A stretch of DNA of 64,000 bases from Bartonella grahamii subsp. shimonis (GCF_036327415.1 NZ_CP123961.1:1674001-1738000); one strand, 5' to 3'. Counted from the first letter of the stretch, positions 10,871-22,918 are shown. Numbers and translations: made by a program. Notes: generated from the sequence alone by a model not told the origin.

Positions 10871-11914
10871 TCAAATGGCTTCATCGCTTTCTATATTTGC
10901 TGACCCTGCATTTTCTAACAATTCAATCGCAATCAAACCAGCATTTTGGCGCAAAGCTGCCTCAATCTCTGCAGCTATTTCCGCATGTTCACGTAAAAAC
11001 TGCTTTGCATTCTCACGCCCCTGTCCTAAACGCTGAGAATTATAAGAAAACCATGCACCAGATTTCTCCACAATACCAACCTTGACACCCAAATCAATCA
11101 ATTCACCTACTTTGGAAATACCTTCACCATAAATAATATCAAACTCAACCTGTTTAAATGGAGGTGCCAGTTTATTCTTCACCACTTTAACGCGCGTCTG
11201 ATTACCAACGATTGCATCCCTATCTTTAATGGATCCAATACGACGAATATCTAAACGAACAGACGCATAAAACTTTAAAGCGTTTCCACCCGTTGTCGTT
11301 TCGGGAGAACCAAACATCACACCAATTTTCATGCGAATTTGATTAATAAAGACAACCATACAGTTAGAGCGAAAAATTGCTGCTGTTAATTTTCGCAACG
11401 CTTTACTCATTAACCGCGCTTGCAATCCGGGCAAAGCATCACCCATTTCACCGTCAATCTCCGCTCGCGGTGTTAAAGCTGCGACAGAATCCACAACAAG
11501 CACATCAACTGCACCAGAACGAACCAACGTTTCTGTAATTTCCAATGCCTGTTCACCGGTATCTGGCTGAGAAATGAACAAGTTTTCTAAATCAACACCA
11601 AGCTTACGCGCATAAATAGGATCAAGCGCATGCTCTGCATCAATAAAAGCACAAATTCCACCCCCTTTCTGTGCTTCAGCAATAGCATGTAAAGCCAATG
11701 TTGTTTTCCCTGAACTTTCTGGTCCATAAATCTCAACAATACGCCCCTTCGGTAGTCCACCAATCCCTAAAGCAATATCCAAGGATAACGACCCTGTTGG
11801 AACTGTTTCAATTTCAACAACCTGCTCCTTTTGCCCAAGACGCATAATCGAGCCTTTACCAAAAGAACGTTCAATTTGTGAGAGAGCAGCATCGAGAGCT
11901 TTTGTTTTATCCAC
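10871..11914 (-). CDS. recA: RecA recombinase
   Basis: ATP-dependent strand-exchange protein for homologous recombination and the SOS response. The 347-residue protein shows Walker [10 protein letters not shown], the LexA-cleavage/strand-exchange core [16 protein letters not shown], loop L2 [19 protein letters not shown] and the usual acidic tail. I place the start at a GTG (11914) reading [13 protein letters not shown] because AAGGA lies seven bases upstream. An in-frame TTG at 11932 would add six atypical residues. I see no canonical alphaproteobacterial SOS box (GTTC-N7-GTTC) immediately upstream; a 10-base palindrome AGTGTACACT lies at 11954–11963. Confidence 0.97.
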   Translation of the reverse strand: MDKTKALDAALSQIERSFGKGSIMRLGQKEQVVEIETVPTGSLSLDIALGIGGLPKGRIVEIYGPESSGKTTLALHAIAEAQKGGGICAFIDAEHALDPIYARKLGVDLENLFISQPDTGEQALEITETLVRSGAVDVLVVDSVAALTPRAEIDGEMGDALPGLQARLMSKALRKLTAAIFRSNCMVVFINQIRMKIGVMFGSPETTTGGNALKFYASVRLDIRRIGSIKDRDAIVGNQTRVKVVKNKLAPPFKQVEFDIIYGEGISKVGELIDLGVKVGIVEKSGAWFSYNSQRLGQGRENAKQFLREHAEIAAEIEAALRQNAGLIAIELLENAGSANIESDEAI

Positions 11915-11932
11915 GATTATATCCTTGACCAA

Positions 11933-12901
11933 TTCATAATAACCTAAAACTTAAGTGTACACTGTACTTTTAATTTAACTAAAGGCTTCAGTTTAGATTT
12001 TCACAGACTATTTCCATTCCTATCTCCACATTATGTCCATAACATTCATAACCATCACAATAAAGAATTAGCATTGCTTATCTTATGACACATAAGTAAA
12101 CTCCAATAAAATAATATCTCTATGAGAGCATAGTTAACATATTTATATCTCTCTAGAAAAGGAACAATTTAAATTTAAACACAATGTTCTAAAGCCCTTC
12201 TGCTTATCCCTTTGATTAAGCACTTAAGAGACTAAGAGTTCTCCTGCAATTGATCACACAAAAACGCATCATCAATCAACCTCATACCCTATTGCATCAA
12301 AGAACAAAATGCTATTGTGTCGGCATATTCATGCACTTGATTTAAGAAAAATCTCTCAACGCTTCCAAGCTCACTTCGCGACAACATCCATGAATGGTAT
12401 ACTTAAAACATATTGGGCTCACCACCTTTACACTAAAGAAGGAGCAAGTCGGCAGCATCACACTATTTACCATCCCCAATGTTGCGATAGCTCTCGGCAC
12501 TTGAGACGATTCATAAGAGGAATTTTTAGTCCTTTCTTGTATAGTTTTTATCACATGCTAATCCTGCTCGTAGCATGCACACGAATGATTTAATTGATTC
12601 AACAAATAACAGGCTTGGAATGAGAGAAATTTACAGTACTTGAAACTTTCCTTCAACTTATAAAACAGTTAATTATCATGATAAATCAATATATTATTTA
12701 ATAAAACCACAAAAATAAAGCTGCTTAAGAATTGAATGGCATATTTAAATTTGATAAAAAATATGCATTTTTGAAAATATCAAAAAATCTCTATAAGCAA
12801 TGCAATAAATGTTTAAAATATAAGCTAAATTTCTCATACAATAACATAAGAGATAAAAAATAAATCCGAGATCAATAAAAAAACGTATTTCAACTCAAAT
12901 T
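11933..12901. other. Gene-free spacer between recA and rarA
   Basis: Nearly 1 kb of AT-rich DNA. A 94-codon frame at 12309–12593 runs through a dispersed repeat and has no recognisable protein features, so I do not call it a gene. The recA promoter should lie in the left part of the spacer. Confidence 0.5.
12341..12400 (+). repeat. Dispersed ~60-bp repeat, copy 2
   Basis: Reads TTTAAGAAAAATCTCTCAAC, then GACAACATCCATGAATGGTA. Same orientation as copies at 7225 and 48241, with point differences. Confidence 0.6.
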
Positions 12902-14233
12902 TTATTTTTGATTTTTACGTTTTTTGCGCAATTGTTTCCACCACTCAAGACGTTTCACAATTTCACGCTCAAAGCCACGCTCAACTGGTTTATAATAACT
13001 CTGACGCCCAAGTTTTTCGGGAAAATATTCTTGTCCTGAAAAAGCATCTGGTTCATCATGGTCATAACAATAACCATTTCCATACCCTTCCTCCTTCATA
13101 AATTTCGTAGGAGCATTAAGAATATGCTTAGGAGGTGGTAAAGAGCCATTTTTGCGCGCACAACGCAGTGCTGCCTTATACGCGAGATATGTTGCATTTG
13201 ACTTTGGTGCAGTCGCAACATAAAGACATGCTTGCGCCAAAGCCAATTCTCCTTCTGGTGATCCTAAATAATCATAGGCATCTTTTGCTGCATTACAAAT
13301 GACAAGAGCTTGAGGATCCGCCAAACCAACATCTTCAACTGCCATACGAACCAATCTTCGCCCAATATAGAGAGGATCTTCACCAGCATCCAACATACGT
13401 GCCAAATAATAAAGCGCAGCATCAGGATCAGATCCACGAACGGATTTATGCAACGCTGAAATGAGATTATAATGCCCATCTCGTCCTTTATCATAAATGG
13501 GCGCACGACGCTGAATAACTTTTTGCAAAGCAACAACATCAAGAATCTCTCCCAATGGTGCAATAGACCAAACTTCCTCTGCCAATGTTAACGCTACCCG
13601 CGCATCACCATCAGACATCTCTATCAAAACGTCTCTGGCATCATTATCCAAGGGAAGAATTTTTCCCTCCACTTCTTCAGCACGCCTCAAAAGCATGTCC
13701 AAACTTTCATGATCATGAGAAAGAAATGTTAAAACACGTGCACGCGAAAGAAGAGCAGCATTAAGTTCAAAAGAAGGATTTTCGGTTGTCGCACCTATAA
13801 GTACCACAGTACCATCTTCCATCACAGGAAGAAAACTATCCTGCTGTGCACGGTTAAACCGATGAATTTCATCAACAAAGAGAAGTGTTTTATCCCCAGA
13901 TATAAAACGCCTCTGCGCAAATTCAAAAATCTTTTTAAGTTCAGAAACTCCTGTAAAAATAGCAGAAACCTGTTCAAACGCGAAATTTGTTTCAAGAGCC
14001 AACAAACGTGCAACGGTCGTTTTTCCCGTCCCTGGAGGTCCCCAAAAAATCATCGATCCAATTGAGCCAGCCGCCACCATACGTGAAAGCAAACCATCCT
14101 CCCCAATCAAATGCTTTTGTCCTACAACATCATTGAGAGAAGCAGGGCGCATTCTTTCTGCAAGTGGCTGATTTTTATTAACTTGAAAATCAAACGACGA
14201 AGTAAAAAAATCTTTCTTCAAAAAAAACCTCAA
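12902..14233 (-). CDS. rarA: Replication-associated recombination protein RarA (MgsA)
   Basis: AAA+ ATPase acting at stalled replication forks, related to RuvB and clamp loaders. The 443-residue protein has Walker A GPPGTGKTT, Walker B LLFVDEIHRFN, sensor 1 LIGATTENPSFELN and the C-terminal MgsA tetramerisation region with PEGELALAQA and PPKHILNAPTKFMKEEGYG. Its ATG overlaps the stop codon of the upstream protease gene (ATGA at 14230–14233), so the two are probably translationally coupled. The residues before LAERMRPASL are not conserved in the family, so the exact start is uncertain. Confidence 0.95.
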   Translation of the reverse strand: MRFFLKKDFFTSSFDFQVNKNQPLAERMRPASLNDVVGQKHLIGEDGLLSRMVAAGSIGSMIFWGPPGTGKTTVARLLALETNFAFEQVSAIFTGVSELKKIFEFAQRRFISGDKTLLFVDEIHRFNRAQQDSFLPVMEDGTVVLIGATTENPSFELNAALLSRARVLTFLSHDHESLDMLLRRAEEVEGKILPLDNDARDVLIEMSDGDARVALTLAEEVWSIAPLGEILDVVALQKVIQRRAPIYDKGRDGHYNLISALHKSVRGSDPDAALYYLARMLDAGEDPLYIGRRLVRMAVEDVGLADPQALVICNAAKDAYDYLGSPEGELALAQACLYVATAPKSNATYLAYKAALRCARKNGSLPPPKHILNAPTKFMKEEGYGNGYCYDHDEPDAFSGQEYFPEKLGRQSYYKPVERGFEREIVKRLEWWKQLRKKRKNQK

Positions 14234-15624
14234 CGAATAAATTGGCGAATATACATACCATCACGTTCATATTCCAATTGCCAAGTACGCGAACGAGCTT
14301 GCATAAGAATCTTTTTCAACTGATGAATTGTTTTAATTTTATGGCCATTTACAACACGTAGAATATCTCCTGACTGAAAAATTCCAGCTGCATTACTCAT
14401 TTCATCAAGATTGGTAATCACAACCCCTTTTGCAGATATAGGAAGATGAAAACGTCGACTATTTTGCGGTGTTAAATCTAACACTTCAGCACCAGCAAGA
14501 GGACTGTCACCCGTAATTTTTTCAGATTTTAAAAATGCAGTTTCTGATATCGATGAAAGTGTTATTTGTGTTTTTAAAGTTTTTCCACTTCGTAAATATT
14601 CCAAAGTAAGACTATGCTCAACATCAGCTGTCATCAAACGATACCCAAGACTATCTGGACTATCAACGCGTACCCCCTGCACACTCAAAATAACATCACC
14701 TACTTTCAATCCAGCTTTTTCAGCAGGACTATCTTTGATAACTTCAATAATCAGAGCACCATAGGGACGTTCTAAACCTAAACCACCAGCAATATCAGAT
14801 GTAACATTTTGAAAAGAAGCCCCAATATAAGGCGGCACAAAATATTTTCCACCGCGTTTAACAGTATCAAGCATCACTTTTACAAGATTAACTGGAATAG
14901 CAAAACCAATCCCTACAGAACCACCAGAACGCGAATAAATAGCCGTATTAATTCCGATTAACTGCCCTTTCATATCAATTAAAGCGCCACCAGAATTCCC
15001 TGGATTAATGGCCGCGTCTGTTTGAATAAAAAAGTCAAAATCAGAAATCCCAACACGTGTACGCGCTTGCGCTGAAACAATACCACTTGTAACTGTTTGA
15101 CCAACACCAAAAGGATTACCAATAGCAAGAACAAGATCACCAACTTCAACAGCATCAGAATTTCCCAAAGAAAGAACAGGGAATTGAGCATCTTTTTCCT
15201 CGACTTCAAGAATTGCAATATCAGTTGCTTCATCTTTGAGCACAATCTTACTCTCAAACTCCCGCCCATCAGAAAAAGCCACTTTAATTTCGCTTGCATC
15301 TTTAATGACGTGGTAATTTGTAACAATCAAACCACGTGCATCAACAATCACCCCTGATCCTAATGACGATTGCTTGCGAATAGGAAATTTATTTTGAAAA
15401 CGACCAAAAAATTGCTCAAAAAATGGATCGCCTTCAAAAGGTGATCGTGCTCTAATTTGTCGAGCTGCATAAATATTTACAACAGATGGAACTGTCTTTT
15501 TAACTAAAGGAGCAAAAGAAAGAGTAATTTCTGTTTGTGTTTGAGGAACATGAGCATATACATGATCAAATGATATCTGCATCATAATTGCAAAAAAAAT
15601 CCGCACCCAAAAAGAATACCTCAT
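14230..15624 (-). CDS. degQ: HtrA/DegP-family periplasmic serine protease
   Basis: Periplasmic Do-like protease and chaperone for envelope protein quality control. The 464 residues include an N-terminal signal peptide (about 1–25), a trypsin-like domain with catalytic His105 (TNYHVIKDA), Asp135 (ATDIAILEVE) and Ser211 (GNSGGALID), and two PDZ domains (about 265–355 and 375–455). The Q-linker region is short, closer to DegQ than DegP, but the subfamily is uncertain. It sits upstream of rarA with overlapping ends and downstream of rplQ, an arrangement shared by other Rhizobiales. Confidence 0.93.
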   Translation of the reverse strand: MRYSFWVRIFFAIMMQISFDHVYAHVPQTQTEITLSFAPLVKKTVPSVVNIYAARQIRARSPFEGDPFFEQFFGRFQNKFPIRKQSSLGSGVIVDARGLIVTNYHVIKDASEIKVAFSDGREFESKIVLKDEATDIAILEVEEKDAQFPVLSLGNSDAVEVGDLVLAIGNPFGVGQTVTSGIVSAQARTRVGISDFDFFIQTDAAINPGNSGGALIDMKGQLIGINTAIYSRSGGSVGIGFAIPVNLVKVMLDTVKRGGKYFVPPYIGASFQNVTSDIAGGLGLERPYGALIIEVIKDSPAEKAGLKVGDVILSVQGVRVDSPDSLGYRLMTADVEHSLTLEYLRSGKTLKTQITLSSISETAFLKSEKITGDSPLAGAEVLDLTPQNSRRFHLPISAKGVVITNLDEMSNAAGIFQSGDILRVVNGHKIKTIHQLKKILMQARSRTWQLEYERDGMYIRQFIR

Positions 15625-15833
15625 AATCCACTCCTTATAAAATCAGCACATTCTGTTGAAGATTAATAGAATTAAAAAACTCATCCCCGCAAATTAAGGA
15701 CCTCTATTAATATTTCATAATAGAGAATAAAAACTATTTGAACAAAAAATATTATAAAAATAAGATAATTCAATATCCTATAATTTTCTCTCTGCACCTA
15801 TTTCTCAACTAAAACAAACTTAAAAATGCTTAC

Positions 15834-15860
15834 AAAAAAACCGCCTAAGACAAGGCGGTC
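15834..15860 (-). terminator. Rho-independent terminator after rplQ
   Basis: On the minus strand GACCGCCTTGTCTTAGGCGG folds into a GC-rich hairpin and is followed by a run of seven T. It lies 30 bases past the rplQ stop and marks the end of the long ribosomal-protein block. Confidence 0.88.
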
Positions 15861-15888
15861 TTTAAAAATCCAACAGAATAAAAAAACT

Positions 15889-16317
15889 CTACGAAGATGT
15901 CCTCTTTTCATTCTCAGAAGCCTCCATGCGAGCACGATCCCCAGCACCCTTCGCCTCAACATCACGATCAACAAATTCTATAACAGCCATGGGCGCATTA
16001 TCACCGGTGCGAAACCCCGCTTTCATAATACGCAAATATCCACCGTTGCGTGATGCATAACGTGGCGCAAGCGTATCAAATAATTTTGCAACCTTTCCTG
16101 CATCACGAAGTACTGCAATTGCTTGCCGACGCGCATGCAAACCACCACGCTTACCAAGAGTAACGAGTTTTTCAACAATAGGACGGATTTCTTTAGCCTT
16201 TGGAAGCGTTGTCATAATCTGCTCATGCTCGATCAACGAAGTTGCCATATTTGCAAACATCGCTTTACGGTGACTGGCAGTACGACTCAACTTGCGTCCT
16301 GACTTACTATGGCGCAT
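15889..16317 (-). CDS. rplQ: 50S ribosomal protein L17
   Basis: Large-subunit protein near the exit-tunnel region. The 142 residues begin [20 protein letters not shown], the family signature, and carry the conserved [19 protein letters not shown]. The C-terminal extension ending in an acidic, lysine-rich tail is typical of alphaproteobacteria. It is the last gene of the ribosomal block, 24 bases after rpoA and just before the terminator. Confidence 0.97.
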   Translation of the reverse strand: MRHSKSGRKLSRTASHRKAMFANMATSLIEHEQIMTTLPKAKEIRPIVEKLVTLGKRGGLHARRQAIAVLRDAGKVAKLFDTLAPRYASRNGGYLRIMKAGFRTGDNAPMAVIEFVDRDVEAKGAGDRARMEASENEKRTSS

Positions 16318-16341
16318 AAGCCCTCTCCTTAAATTCTAATT

Positions 16342-17355
16342 TTAATATTGATCTTCATAACGTTTTGCAAGATCATCAATGTTTTCAGGCGGCCACGCAG
16401 GAATTTCCATCCCAAGATGTAAACCCATACATGCCAAGACTTCTTTAATCTCATTCAACGATTTGCGACCAAAATTCGGTGTCCGAAGCATTTCAGATTC
16501 TGTTTTTTGAATAAGATCACCAATATAGACAATATTATCATTCTTAAGACAATTCGCCGAACGAACTGAAAGTTCTAATTCATCCACTTTTTTAAGAAGT
16601 GCAGGATTAAAAGAAAGCTCAGAATCAGCCTCTTCAATAGGCTCCTTTTGTGGCTCTTCAAAGTTAATAAATAACGATAATTGATCCTGAAGAATGCGTG
16701 CTGCAAAAGCAACAGCATCCTCTCCATTAACAGCACCATTCGTTTCAATCGTTAAGGTCAATTTATCATAATCCAAAACTTGACCTTCACGCGTATTTTC
16801 CACTTTATAAGACACTTTACGAATTGGTGAATAAAGACTATCAATTGGAATAAGCCCTATACGTGCATCATCAACACAATTACGATCAGATGGAACATAC
16901 CCCTTTCCTGTGTTGACAATAAATTCCATACGAATTTCAGCATCTTCATCAAGAGTACAAATAACATGATCTGGATTTAGAATTTTCATATCCCCAACAG
17001 TACTGATATCTCCCGCCTTCACAACACCAGGGCCCTCTTTATAAACAACGACACGTTTAGGACCTTCTTCTTCCATACGAAGCGCAATTTCTTTTATATT
17101 CAGAATAATATCCGTAACATCCTCACGCACACCCGGAATCGATGAAAACTCATGTAAGACACCGTCAATCTGCACAGCAGTAATAGCAGCACCACGAAGC
17201 GAAGATAACAACACGCGACGAAGTGCATTTCCTAATGTTAAGCCAAAACCCCGCTCAAGAGGCTCAGCAATCACACTTATAATATTTGGATTATCATGCG
17301 CACATGATTCAACCTTATTGGGTTTAATAAGTTCCTGCCAGTTTTTCTGGATCAT
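16342..17355 (-). CDS. rpoA: RNA polymerase alpha subunit
   Basis: Assembles RNA polymerase through its N-terminal domain and contacts UP elements and activators through its C-terminal domain. The 337-residue form starts [14 protein letters not shown] (ATG at 17355), the conserved alphaproteobacterial start. The frame is open for 11 more codons upstream, which I discard. The dimerisation motif [20 protein letters not shown] and the C-terminal helix-hairpin region [14 protein letters not shown] are intact. It lies between rpsK and rplQ as in the classical alpha operon. Confidence 0.97.
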   Translation of the reverse strand: MIQKNWQELIKPNKVESCAHDNPNIISVIAEPLERGFGLTLGNALRRVLLSSLRGAAITAVQIDGVLHEFSSIPGVREDVTDIILNIKEIALRMEEEGPKRVVVYKEGPGVVKAGDISTVGDMKILNPDHVICTLDEDAEIRMEFIVNTGKGYVPSDRNCVDDARIGLIPIDSLYSPIRKVSYKVENTREGQVLDYDKLTLTIETNGAVNGEDAVAFAARILQDQLSLFINFEEPQKEPIEEADSELSFNPALLKKVDELELSVRSANCLKNDNIVYIGDLIQKTESEMLRTPNFGRKSLNEIKEVLACMGLHLGMEIPAWPPENIDDLAKRYEDQY

Positions 17356-17449
17356 ATTTTTATTCCCGTTCTTTAGTTCCGTTACCATTCAATCGTAACG
17401 ACCAATGTGAACATCAGAGAGATCTCCGACAACAAAAAACAACACCCAA

Positions 17450-17839
17450 TTAAACACGCCGCCTTTTCCGCGGACGACACCCATTATGAGGAATTGGTGT
17501 TACATCACGAATAGAAGTAATGACAAAACCAACAGATTGCAACGCACGTAGAGCAGATTCACGCCCTGATCCAGGTCCACAAACTTCAACTTCCAAAGAA
17601 CGCATACCATGCTCTTGCGCTTTTCTTGCACAATCCTCTGCAGCAACTTGAGCAGCAAAAGGTGTCGATTTACGCGCACCCTTAAACCCCTGAGCCCCTG
17701 CAGATGACCAAGCAATTGCATTACCCTGAGCATCAGTAATAGTAATCATTGTGTTATTAAATGTTGAATTAATATGCACAACACCCGATGTAATATTTTT
17801 ACGTTCGCGACGACGAACACGTGTGGCTTCCTTGGCCAT
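17450..17839 (-). CDS. rpsK: 30S ribosomal protein S11
   Basis: Platform protein of the small subunit. The 129 residues contain the S11 core [19 protein letters not shown] and the C-terminal [19 protein letters not shown]. It is encoded between rpsM and rpoA in the alpha operon. Confidence 0.97.
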   Translation of the reverse strand: MAKEATRVRRRERKNITSGVVHINSTFNNTMITITDAQGNAIAWSSAGAQGFKGARKSTPFAAQVAAEDCARKAQEHGMRSLEVEVCGPGSGRESALRALQSVGFVITSIRDVTPIPHNGCRPRKRRRV

Positions 17840-17954
17840 AATTTCCCTTTCAACGATCTCATCACTGCCGTAACATCAGCAGCTCCACCTTCTTTTCCTT
17901 GTCAAACAAATCAAACAAGGAAATAGAATATATAAAAACCTTCCACAAAGGCCC

Positions 17955-18323
17955 TTATTTCTTCTTACCGGCAATTGCCTTAGCTGGCCCTTTACGTGTA
18001 CGAGCATTCGTATGTGTACGCTGCCCTCGAACAGGCAAAGACCGGCGATGACGCAATCCTCGATAACAACCAAGGTCCATCAAACGCTTAACATTCATAG
18101 CAACCTCACGACGAAGATCACCTTCAACTTGATAGCCCTGATCTATCGCCTCACGAATCTGCAGCACCTCAGCATCTGAAAGTTCATGCACACGACGCCC
18201 CAAGGGAATGCCAACTCTTTCAACAATTTCTTGAGCAAATTTTGGTCCAATCCCGTGGATATATTGAAGCGCAATAATTACACGCTTATTTGTCGGGATA
18301 TTGACGCCAGCAATACGAGCCAC
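17955..18323 (-). CDS. rpsM: 30S ribosomal protein S13
   Basis: Head protein of the small subunit that contacts P-site tRNA and L5. The 122 residues start [19 protein letters not shown] and carry the C-terminal motif [21 protein letters not shown] spacer of 178 bases separates it from adk. The rpmJ gene (L36), found here in enterobacteria, is absent, as usual in alphaproteobacteria. Confidence 0.97.
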   Translation of the reverse strand: MARIAGVNIPTNKRVIIALQYIHGIGPKFAQEIVERVGIPLGRRVHELSDAEVLQIREAIDQGYQVEGDLRREVAMNVKRLMDLGCYRGLRHRRSLPVRGQRTHTNARTRKGPAKAIAGKKK

Positions 18324-18501
18324 GCCTACTCTCCTTAGTTATTTTGACAAATTGTTATAAAGTACCTGATATACCTTACAGAAAAAAACAGACTCAGAAA
18401 AAAATCCTTCCGAATCCTCTTATTTCACTAAAATAAATTAAATTTGTTTTTGATAGATTTTATCTCAAAAGTCAACTCTTTTCATTTATTTCTAAAAAAT
18501 C

Positions 18502-19080
18502 TCATGAAAGAAAATCCCTAATCACACGTGTCACTTCAGCAATACCAATCATTCCATCAATGACCTTCAACATTCCCCTCTCTGAATAAAATTTTGATAA
18601 GGGAGCTGTTTTTTCACGATATTCTGTTAATCTCTTTGCAAAAGCAACAGGATTGTCATCTAAACGGACCTGTCCACCAGCCGCTATTGTTTCCTCAACG
18701 CGCTTCTTCATACGTTCAATCAACACGTCTTCATCAACACACAACTCAATAACAGCATTAAGCCGTGTATTTTTTGACTGCAAAATCTGTTGTAATGCTT
18801 CTGCCTGCCCCACAGTTCGCGGATATCCATCCAAAACAAAACCGTTTACACAATCAGTTCCATCAATCCGATCTGATACGATTTGGTTAACAATACTATC
18901 AGGAACCAAAGCACCAGAACTTATAACAGCTTTAGCTTTTTTACCAATCTCCGTTTCTTTGGCAATCACCTCACGCAACATATCCCCTGTTGATAAATGA
19001 GGAATGTTATATTCCTCAGTCAACATTTTTGCTTGCGTACCTTTTCCTGCTCCAGGAGGACCTAAAAGAATAACTCTCAT
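18502..19080 (-). CDS. adk: Adenylate kinase
   Basis: Converts ATP and AMP to two ADP in the cytoplasm. The 192-residue protein has the P-loop [10 protein letters not shown], the AMP-binding STGDMLR segment and the FVLDGYPRT motif. The LID is the short type: [18 protein letters not shown] lacks the zinc-binding cysteines, as is typical for alphaproteobacteria. Its ATG overlaps the secY stop by four bases (19077–19080), so it is co-translated with secY at the end of the spc operon. Confidence 0.97.
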   Translation of the reverse strand: MRVILLGPPGAGKGTQAKMLTEEYNIPHLSTGDMLREVIAKETEIGKKAKAVISSGALVPDSIVNQIVSDRIDGTDCVNGFVLDGYPRTVGQAEALQQILQSKNTRLNAVIELCVDEDVLIERMKKRVEETIAAGGQVRLDDNPVAFAKRLTEYREKTAPLSKFYSERGMLKVIDGMIGIAEVTRVIRDFLS

Positions 19081-20423
19081 CGATTCCTTCTACCTCCACG
19101 AAGTTTTGATTTTTTTATCAACCCTTCATATTGGTGGGCAACAAGATGCCCCTGAATTTGAGCAACCGTATCAAGTGTAACAGTAACAACAATCAACAAG
19201 GACGTTCCCCCAAGATAAAAAGGAACCTGTAATGCAGATATCATAAATTCAGGTAATAAACAAACCAAGATAATATAAACAGCGCCCACAACAGTAATAC
19301 GCGTCAAAACGTAATCAATATATTCGGCTGTACGCTCACCTGGACGAATCCCTGGAATAAAACCAGAATGTTTTTTCAACTGATCCGCAGTATCACTTGG
19401 ATTAAACACAATAGCTGTATAAAAAAAGCAAAAAAACGCCATTAAAAATGCATAAACAATCATATAAAGCGGCTGTCCATGACCAAGAGCATAAGAAATC
19501 GTCTGAACCCATTGAGGCATTTTATCAGAAAAATTATTAATAGTGGCAGGTAATAATAATAAAGATGAAGCAAAAATAGGTGGAATAACACCAGCAGTAT
19601 TCAACTTTAAAGGAAGATGCGACATATCTCCTTGAAACATTTGATTACCGACCTGACGTTTCGGATATTGGATAAGAATTCGCCGTTGCGCACGCTCTAT
19701 AAAAACAATAAGCCCAATAACCAAAACAGCAATAAGGATGATTCCTATTAAAAGAAAAGTTGATAAATCAGCCTGACTATGAGCTGTCAAAAGTTGAGCA
19801 AAAGTAGAAGGGAAATTGGCTACAATCCCCGTAAAAATGATAAGAGAAACCCCATTACCAACACCACGTGACGTAATTTGCTCGCCAAGCCACATGAGAA
19901 ACATGGTTCCCCCAACGAGTGTAATAACAGAAGAAATACGAAACATAAGACCTGGCTCTAAAACAATTTGAAGCCCTGTCCCTATACCGCTTTCAAGCGC
20001 AACCGCAATACCAAAAGCTTGTAGAATTGCCAATACTACTGTTACATAACGCGTATATTGATTGATAATCTTACGACCTAATTCCCCTTCTTTTTTAAGA
20101 GTCTCCAAAGAAGGAATAATAGATGTTAACAATTGCACAATAATAGATGCCGATATATAAGGCATAATACCCAGCGCAAAAATAGCCATACGCCCAACGG
20201 CACCTCCAGCAAACATATTAAAGAGTCCTAATACACCCGACGCATGATGTTCAAATGTTTGCCGCAAAGCATCGATATTAATACCTGGAAGAGAGATGTA
20301 AGTACCAAAACGATATACAAGAAGTGCAGACAGAGTAAACCAGATGCGTTTCTTTAATTCAGTTGCACGCGAAAAGGTACCGAAGTTTATATTGGAAGCA
20401 AATTGCTCTGCTGCTGATGCCAT
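19077..20423 (-). CDS. secY: Preprotein translocase subunit SecY
   Basis: Ten-span channel of the Sec translocon, working with SecE, SecG and SecA. The 448-residue protein from ATG 20423 reads [15 protein letters not shown]; an ATG at 20441 (MKWRRF) would add six residues and is less likely. The plug and lateral-gate region [18 protein letters not shown] and the cytoplasmic loop [18 protein letters not shown] are conserved. It lies 162 bases after rplO and overlaps adk. Confidence 0.96.
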   Translation of the reverse strand: MASAAEQFASNINFGTFSRATELKKRIWFTLSALLVYRFGTYISLPGINIDALRQTFEHHASGVLGLFNMFAGGAVGRMAIFALGIMPYISASIIVQLLTSIIPSLETLKKEGELGRKIINQYTRYVTVVLAILQAFGIAVALESGIGTGLQIVLEPGLMFRISSVITLVGGTMFLMWLGEQITSRGVGNGVSLIIFTGIVANFPSTFAQLLTAHSQADLSTFLLIGIILIAVLVIGLIVFIERAQRRILIQYPKRQVGNQMFQGDMSHLPLKLNTAGVIPPIFASSLLLLPATINNFSDKMPQWVQTISYALGHGQPLYMIVYAFLMAFFCFFYTAIVFNPSDTADQLKKHSGFIPGIRPGERTAEYIDYVLTRITVVGAVYIILVCLLPEFMISALQVPFYLGGTSLLIVVTVTLDTVAQIQGHLVAHQYEGLIKKSKLRGGRRNR

Positions 20424-20585
20424 AAAACGTCTCCACTTCACACTCCAGTTCTTTAAATCACAGAAGTATAACCCTAAAATTCATATATGCATACACAAAT
20501 AAATGCAGAATTTAAAAAATTCTTCACAAAAGATCCCACAGAAAAGATGTAATTCTTCTTTAGGTCTCTACTCATATTAAAAAAA

Positions 20586-21053
20586 TTATCGAGCAATATC
20601 AGGAAAAATAATCTGACCACCCACTTTTTCAATCTTAACACGAGCAGCTTGTGAAGCACCAGAAACATGAAAAGTAATCTTAGCCTTCAAATCGCCATCA
20701 GAAAGAAGACGAATCCCATCTTTTTCACGACGAATAATACCAGCCTCTTTCAGAGCAATCATATCAACAGGCTTTTCAATATTCAACTTACCTGCATCAA
20801 CTGCTAACTGAATACGTCCTAGTGAAACTTCATTGTAGGTTTTGGCAAAGAAATTTCTAAATCCACGTTTTGGCAAACGACGATAGATAGGCATTTGCCC
20901 ACCTTCAAAACCATTAAGGGAAACACCAGACCGCGACTTTTGCCCTTTTACACCACGACCACCAGTCTTACCCGTACCGGAACCAATACCACGCCCAACA
21001 CGCTTACGATTTTTTGTTGCGCCTTTGCAATCACGCAGTTCATTGAGTTTCAT
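20586..21053 (-). CDS. rplO: 50S ribosomal protein L15
   Basis: Large-subunit assembly protein. The 155 residues begin [20 protein letters not shown] and have the glycine-rich [20 protein letters not shown] that threads into 23S rRNA. Spc operon, between rpmD and secY. Confidence 0.97.
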   Translation of the reverse strand: MKLNELRDCKGATKNRKRVGRGIGSGTGKTGGRGVKGQKSRSGVSLNGFEGGQMPIYRRLPKRGFRNFFAKTYNEVSLGRIQLAVDAGKLNIEKPVDMIALKEAGIIRREKDGIRLLSDGDLKAKITFHVSGASQAARVKIEKVGGQIIFPDIAR

Positions 21054-21073
21054 ATCTAATACTCCCGCAACCC

Positions 21074-21280
21074 TTAACCTTCATCTATAACGCGAACAAG
21101 ATGCCGAACCTGAGCAATCATACCCCGCACACAAAGTGTATCATCTAAAACGCGCCGACGACGCATTTTATTTAGTCCAAGCCCCTTTAAGGTTGCACGC
21201 TGAATCTGTGAATTTCGAATAGGGCTTCCTATTTGCTCCACCGTGATAGTTTTACCACTCTGCGATTTTTTCTGAACCAT
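21074..21280 (-). CDS. rpmD: 50S ribosomal protein L30
   Basis: Small 68-residue large-subunit protein with the family core [20 protein letters not shown] and [14 protein letters not shown]. It is the short bacterial form. Located between rpsE and rplO in the spc operon. Confidence 0.96.
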   Translation of the reverse strand: MVQKKSQSGKTITVEQIGSPIRNSQIQRATLKGLGLNKMRRRRVLDDTLCVRGMIAQVRHLVRVIDEG

Positions 21281-21311
21281 TTCCTAATTCCTTTTCTGAT
21301 AATCTCAGAAA

Positions 21312-21860
21312 TTATCCTTCTAGGTCAACCAAATAGCGACGACGCGCCTGCAAAGTAGAGTATTTTATACCACGTTGAGCAGCAATATCTCTAGGATGCA
21401 TTTGATGTTTCAATGCATCAAATGTTGCACGAACCATGTTATAAGGATTCGACGATCCTAGTGATTTTGCAACAACATCCTGCATACCAAGAGCTTCAAA
21501 AATAGCACGCATCGGCCCCCCAGCAATAATACCAGTACCAGCAGAAGCCGAACGTAGCAAAACACGCCCAGCTCCGTGACGACCTTCAAGATCATGATGC
21601 AATGTCCGTCCAGACCGAAGCGGAACATAAATCATCCCACGTTTTGCAGATTCCGTTGCTTTACGAACGGCTTCTGGAACTTCACGGGCTTTACCATGTC
21701 CAAAACCCACACGCCCTTTTTGATCTCCAACGACAACAAGAGCAGCAAAACCAAAACGCCGACCACCCTTTACAACTTTCGCAACACGATTGATATGAAC
21801 TAACCTATCGACAAATTCATTATCGCGTTCTTCTCTCTCACCACGCTCTTTTTGTGCCAT
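21312..21860 (-). CDS. rpsE: 30S ribosomal protein S5
   Basis: Small-subunit protein at the mRNA entry site, important for decoding accuracy. The 182 residues contain the N-terminal S5 double-stranded-RNA-binding fold ([20 protein letters not shown]) and the C-terminal [20 protein letters not shown]. Spectinomycin-loop residues around KVVKGGRR look wild type. Confidence 0.97.
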   Translation of the reverse strand: MAQKERGEREERDNEFVDRLVHINRVAKVVKGGRRFGFAALVVVGDQKGRVGFGHGKAREVPEAVRKATESAKRGMIYVPLRSGRTLHHDLEGRHGAGRVLLRSASAGTGIIAGGPMRAIFEALGMQDVVAKSLGSSNPYNMVRATFDALKHQMHPRDIAAQRGIKYSTLQARRRYLVDLEG

Positions 21861-21970
21861 TCCTCATTCCTTTTTCTTTTCCGGAAGCACGATAACAAGT
21901 CCCTCATCAAACTGGAAGAACTTAAACGAAATACCCTAAACTCTCTTTACTCATTCATAAATAAGAAGTT

Positions 21971-22333
21971 TTAGAAATTCAAACCACCTTCACGAGCAGC
22001 TTCAGCTAAAGCTTTAACTCGACCATGGTACACATATGCTCCACGATCAAAAACCACCTCATTAACACCCGCCTGCTTCGCACGCTCAGCAATTAACTTA
22101 CCAACAGCAAAAGCTGCTTTTTTATCAGCACCACTCTTTAGCGACTTTTTTAAATCACTTTCAAGAGTAGAGGCTGAAACAAGTGTACATCCCCGCAAAT
22201 CATCGATAACTTGAGCATAAATATTCTGATTTGAACGATAAACACTAAGCCGAGGACGTTCATGAGAAACCATTTTAATTCTACGACGAACACGCCTTGC
22301 ACGACGTTGGATAATGTCCTTAGATGAAACCAT
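21971..22333 (-). CDS. rplR: 50S ribosomal protein L18
   Basis: 5S rRNA-binding protein that forms the central protuberance with L5 and L25. The 120 residues contain [18 protein letters not shown] and the C-terminal [20 protein letters not shown]. Between rplF and rpsE in the spc operon. Confidence 0.97.
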   Translation of the reverse strand: MVSSKDIIQRRARRVRRRIKMVSHERPRLSVYRSNQNIYAQVIDDLRGCTLVSASTLESDLKKSLKSGADKKAAFAVGKLIAERAKQAGVNEVVFDRGAYVYHGRVKALAEAAREGGLNF

Positions 22334-22345
22334 AATACAAAATCC

Positions 22346-22879
22346 TTATTTCTTTTTACCTTCTTTACGGAAGATACGTTCATCAGCATGCTTAACACCT
22401 TTACCTTTATAGGGCTCAGGCCTACGATACTCACGAATCTCCGCTGCAACTTGTCCAACTTGCTGTTTATCAATTCCAAAAATAACAATTTCTGTTGGCT
22501 TAGGAACAGTTACAGTAACACCCGATGGAACTTTATAAACCACATCATGCGAAAAGCCTAGAGATAGTTGAACATCCTTACCCTGCAAAGCAGCACGATA
22601 ACCAACCCCATTAATCTCCAACCTCTTTTCAAAACCATCTTTCACACCACAAAAAATGTTCTCAATCATTGAGCGCGACATACCCCATTTAGAACGTGCA
22701 TCTTTTGACTGATCCCGCGGCATAACTGATATGATATTTTCCTCAAACTTGACTAAGACTTCATCATTGACGACGTAACTCAGCTCACCTTTTGGACCTT
22801 TTGCTTTAACCAGCTGACCTTCGACAGTAGCAGTAACTCCAGAAGGAATTGAAATGGGTTTCTTTCCAATACGAGACAT
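22346..22879 (-). CDS. rplF: 50S ribosomal protein L6
   Basis: Large-subunit protein near the sarcin–ricin loop. The 177 residues start [19 protein letters not shown] and end with the signature [20 protein letters not shown]. Twelve bases upstream of rplR. Confidence 0.97.
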   Translation of the reverse strand: MSRIGKKPISIPSGVTATVEGQLVKAKGPKGELSYVVNDEVLVKFEENIISVMPRDQSKDARSKWGMSRSMIENIFCGVKDGFEKRLEINGVGYRAALQGKDVQLSLGFSHDVVYKVPSGVTVTVPKPTEIVIFGIDKQQVGQVAAEIREYRRPEPYKGKGVKHADERIFRKEGKKK

Positions 22880-22918
22880 TGTTCTAACCTACTTTTTCTT
22901 CCGTTTTCTTGACATAAC

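Noticed and set aside
12309..12593. 94-codon rightward frame in the recA–rarA spacer
   Set aside because: Runs through a dispersed repeat, odd composition, no ribosome site or homologue.
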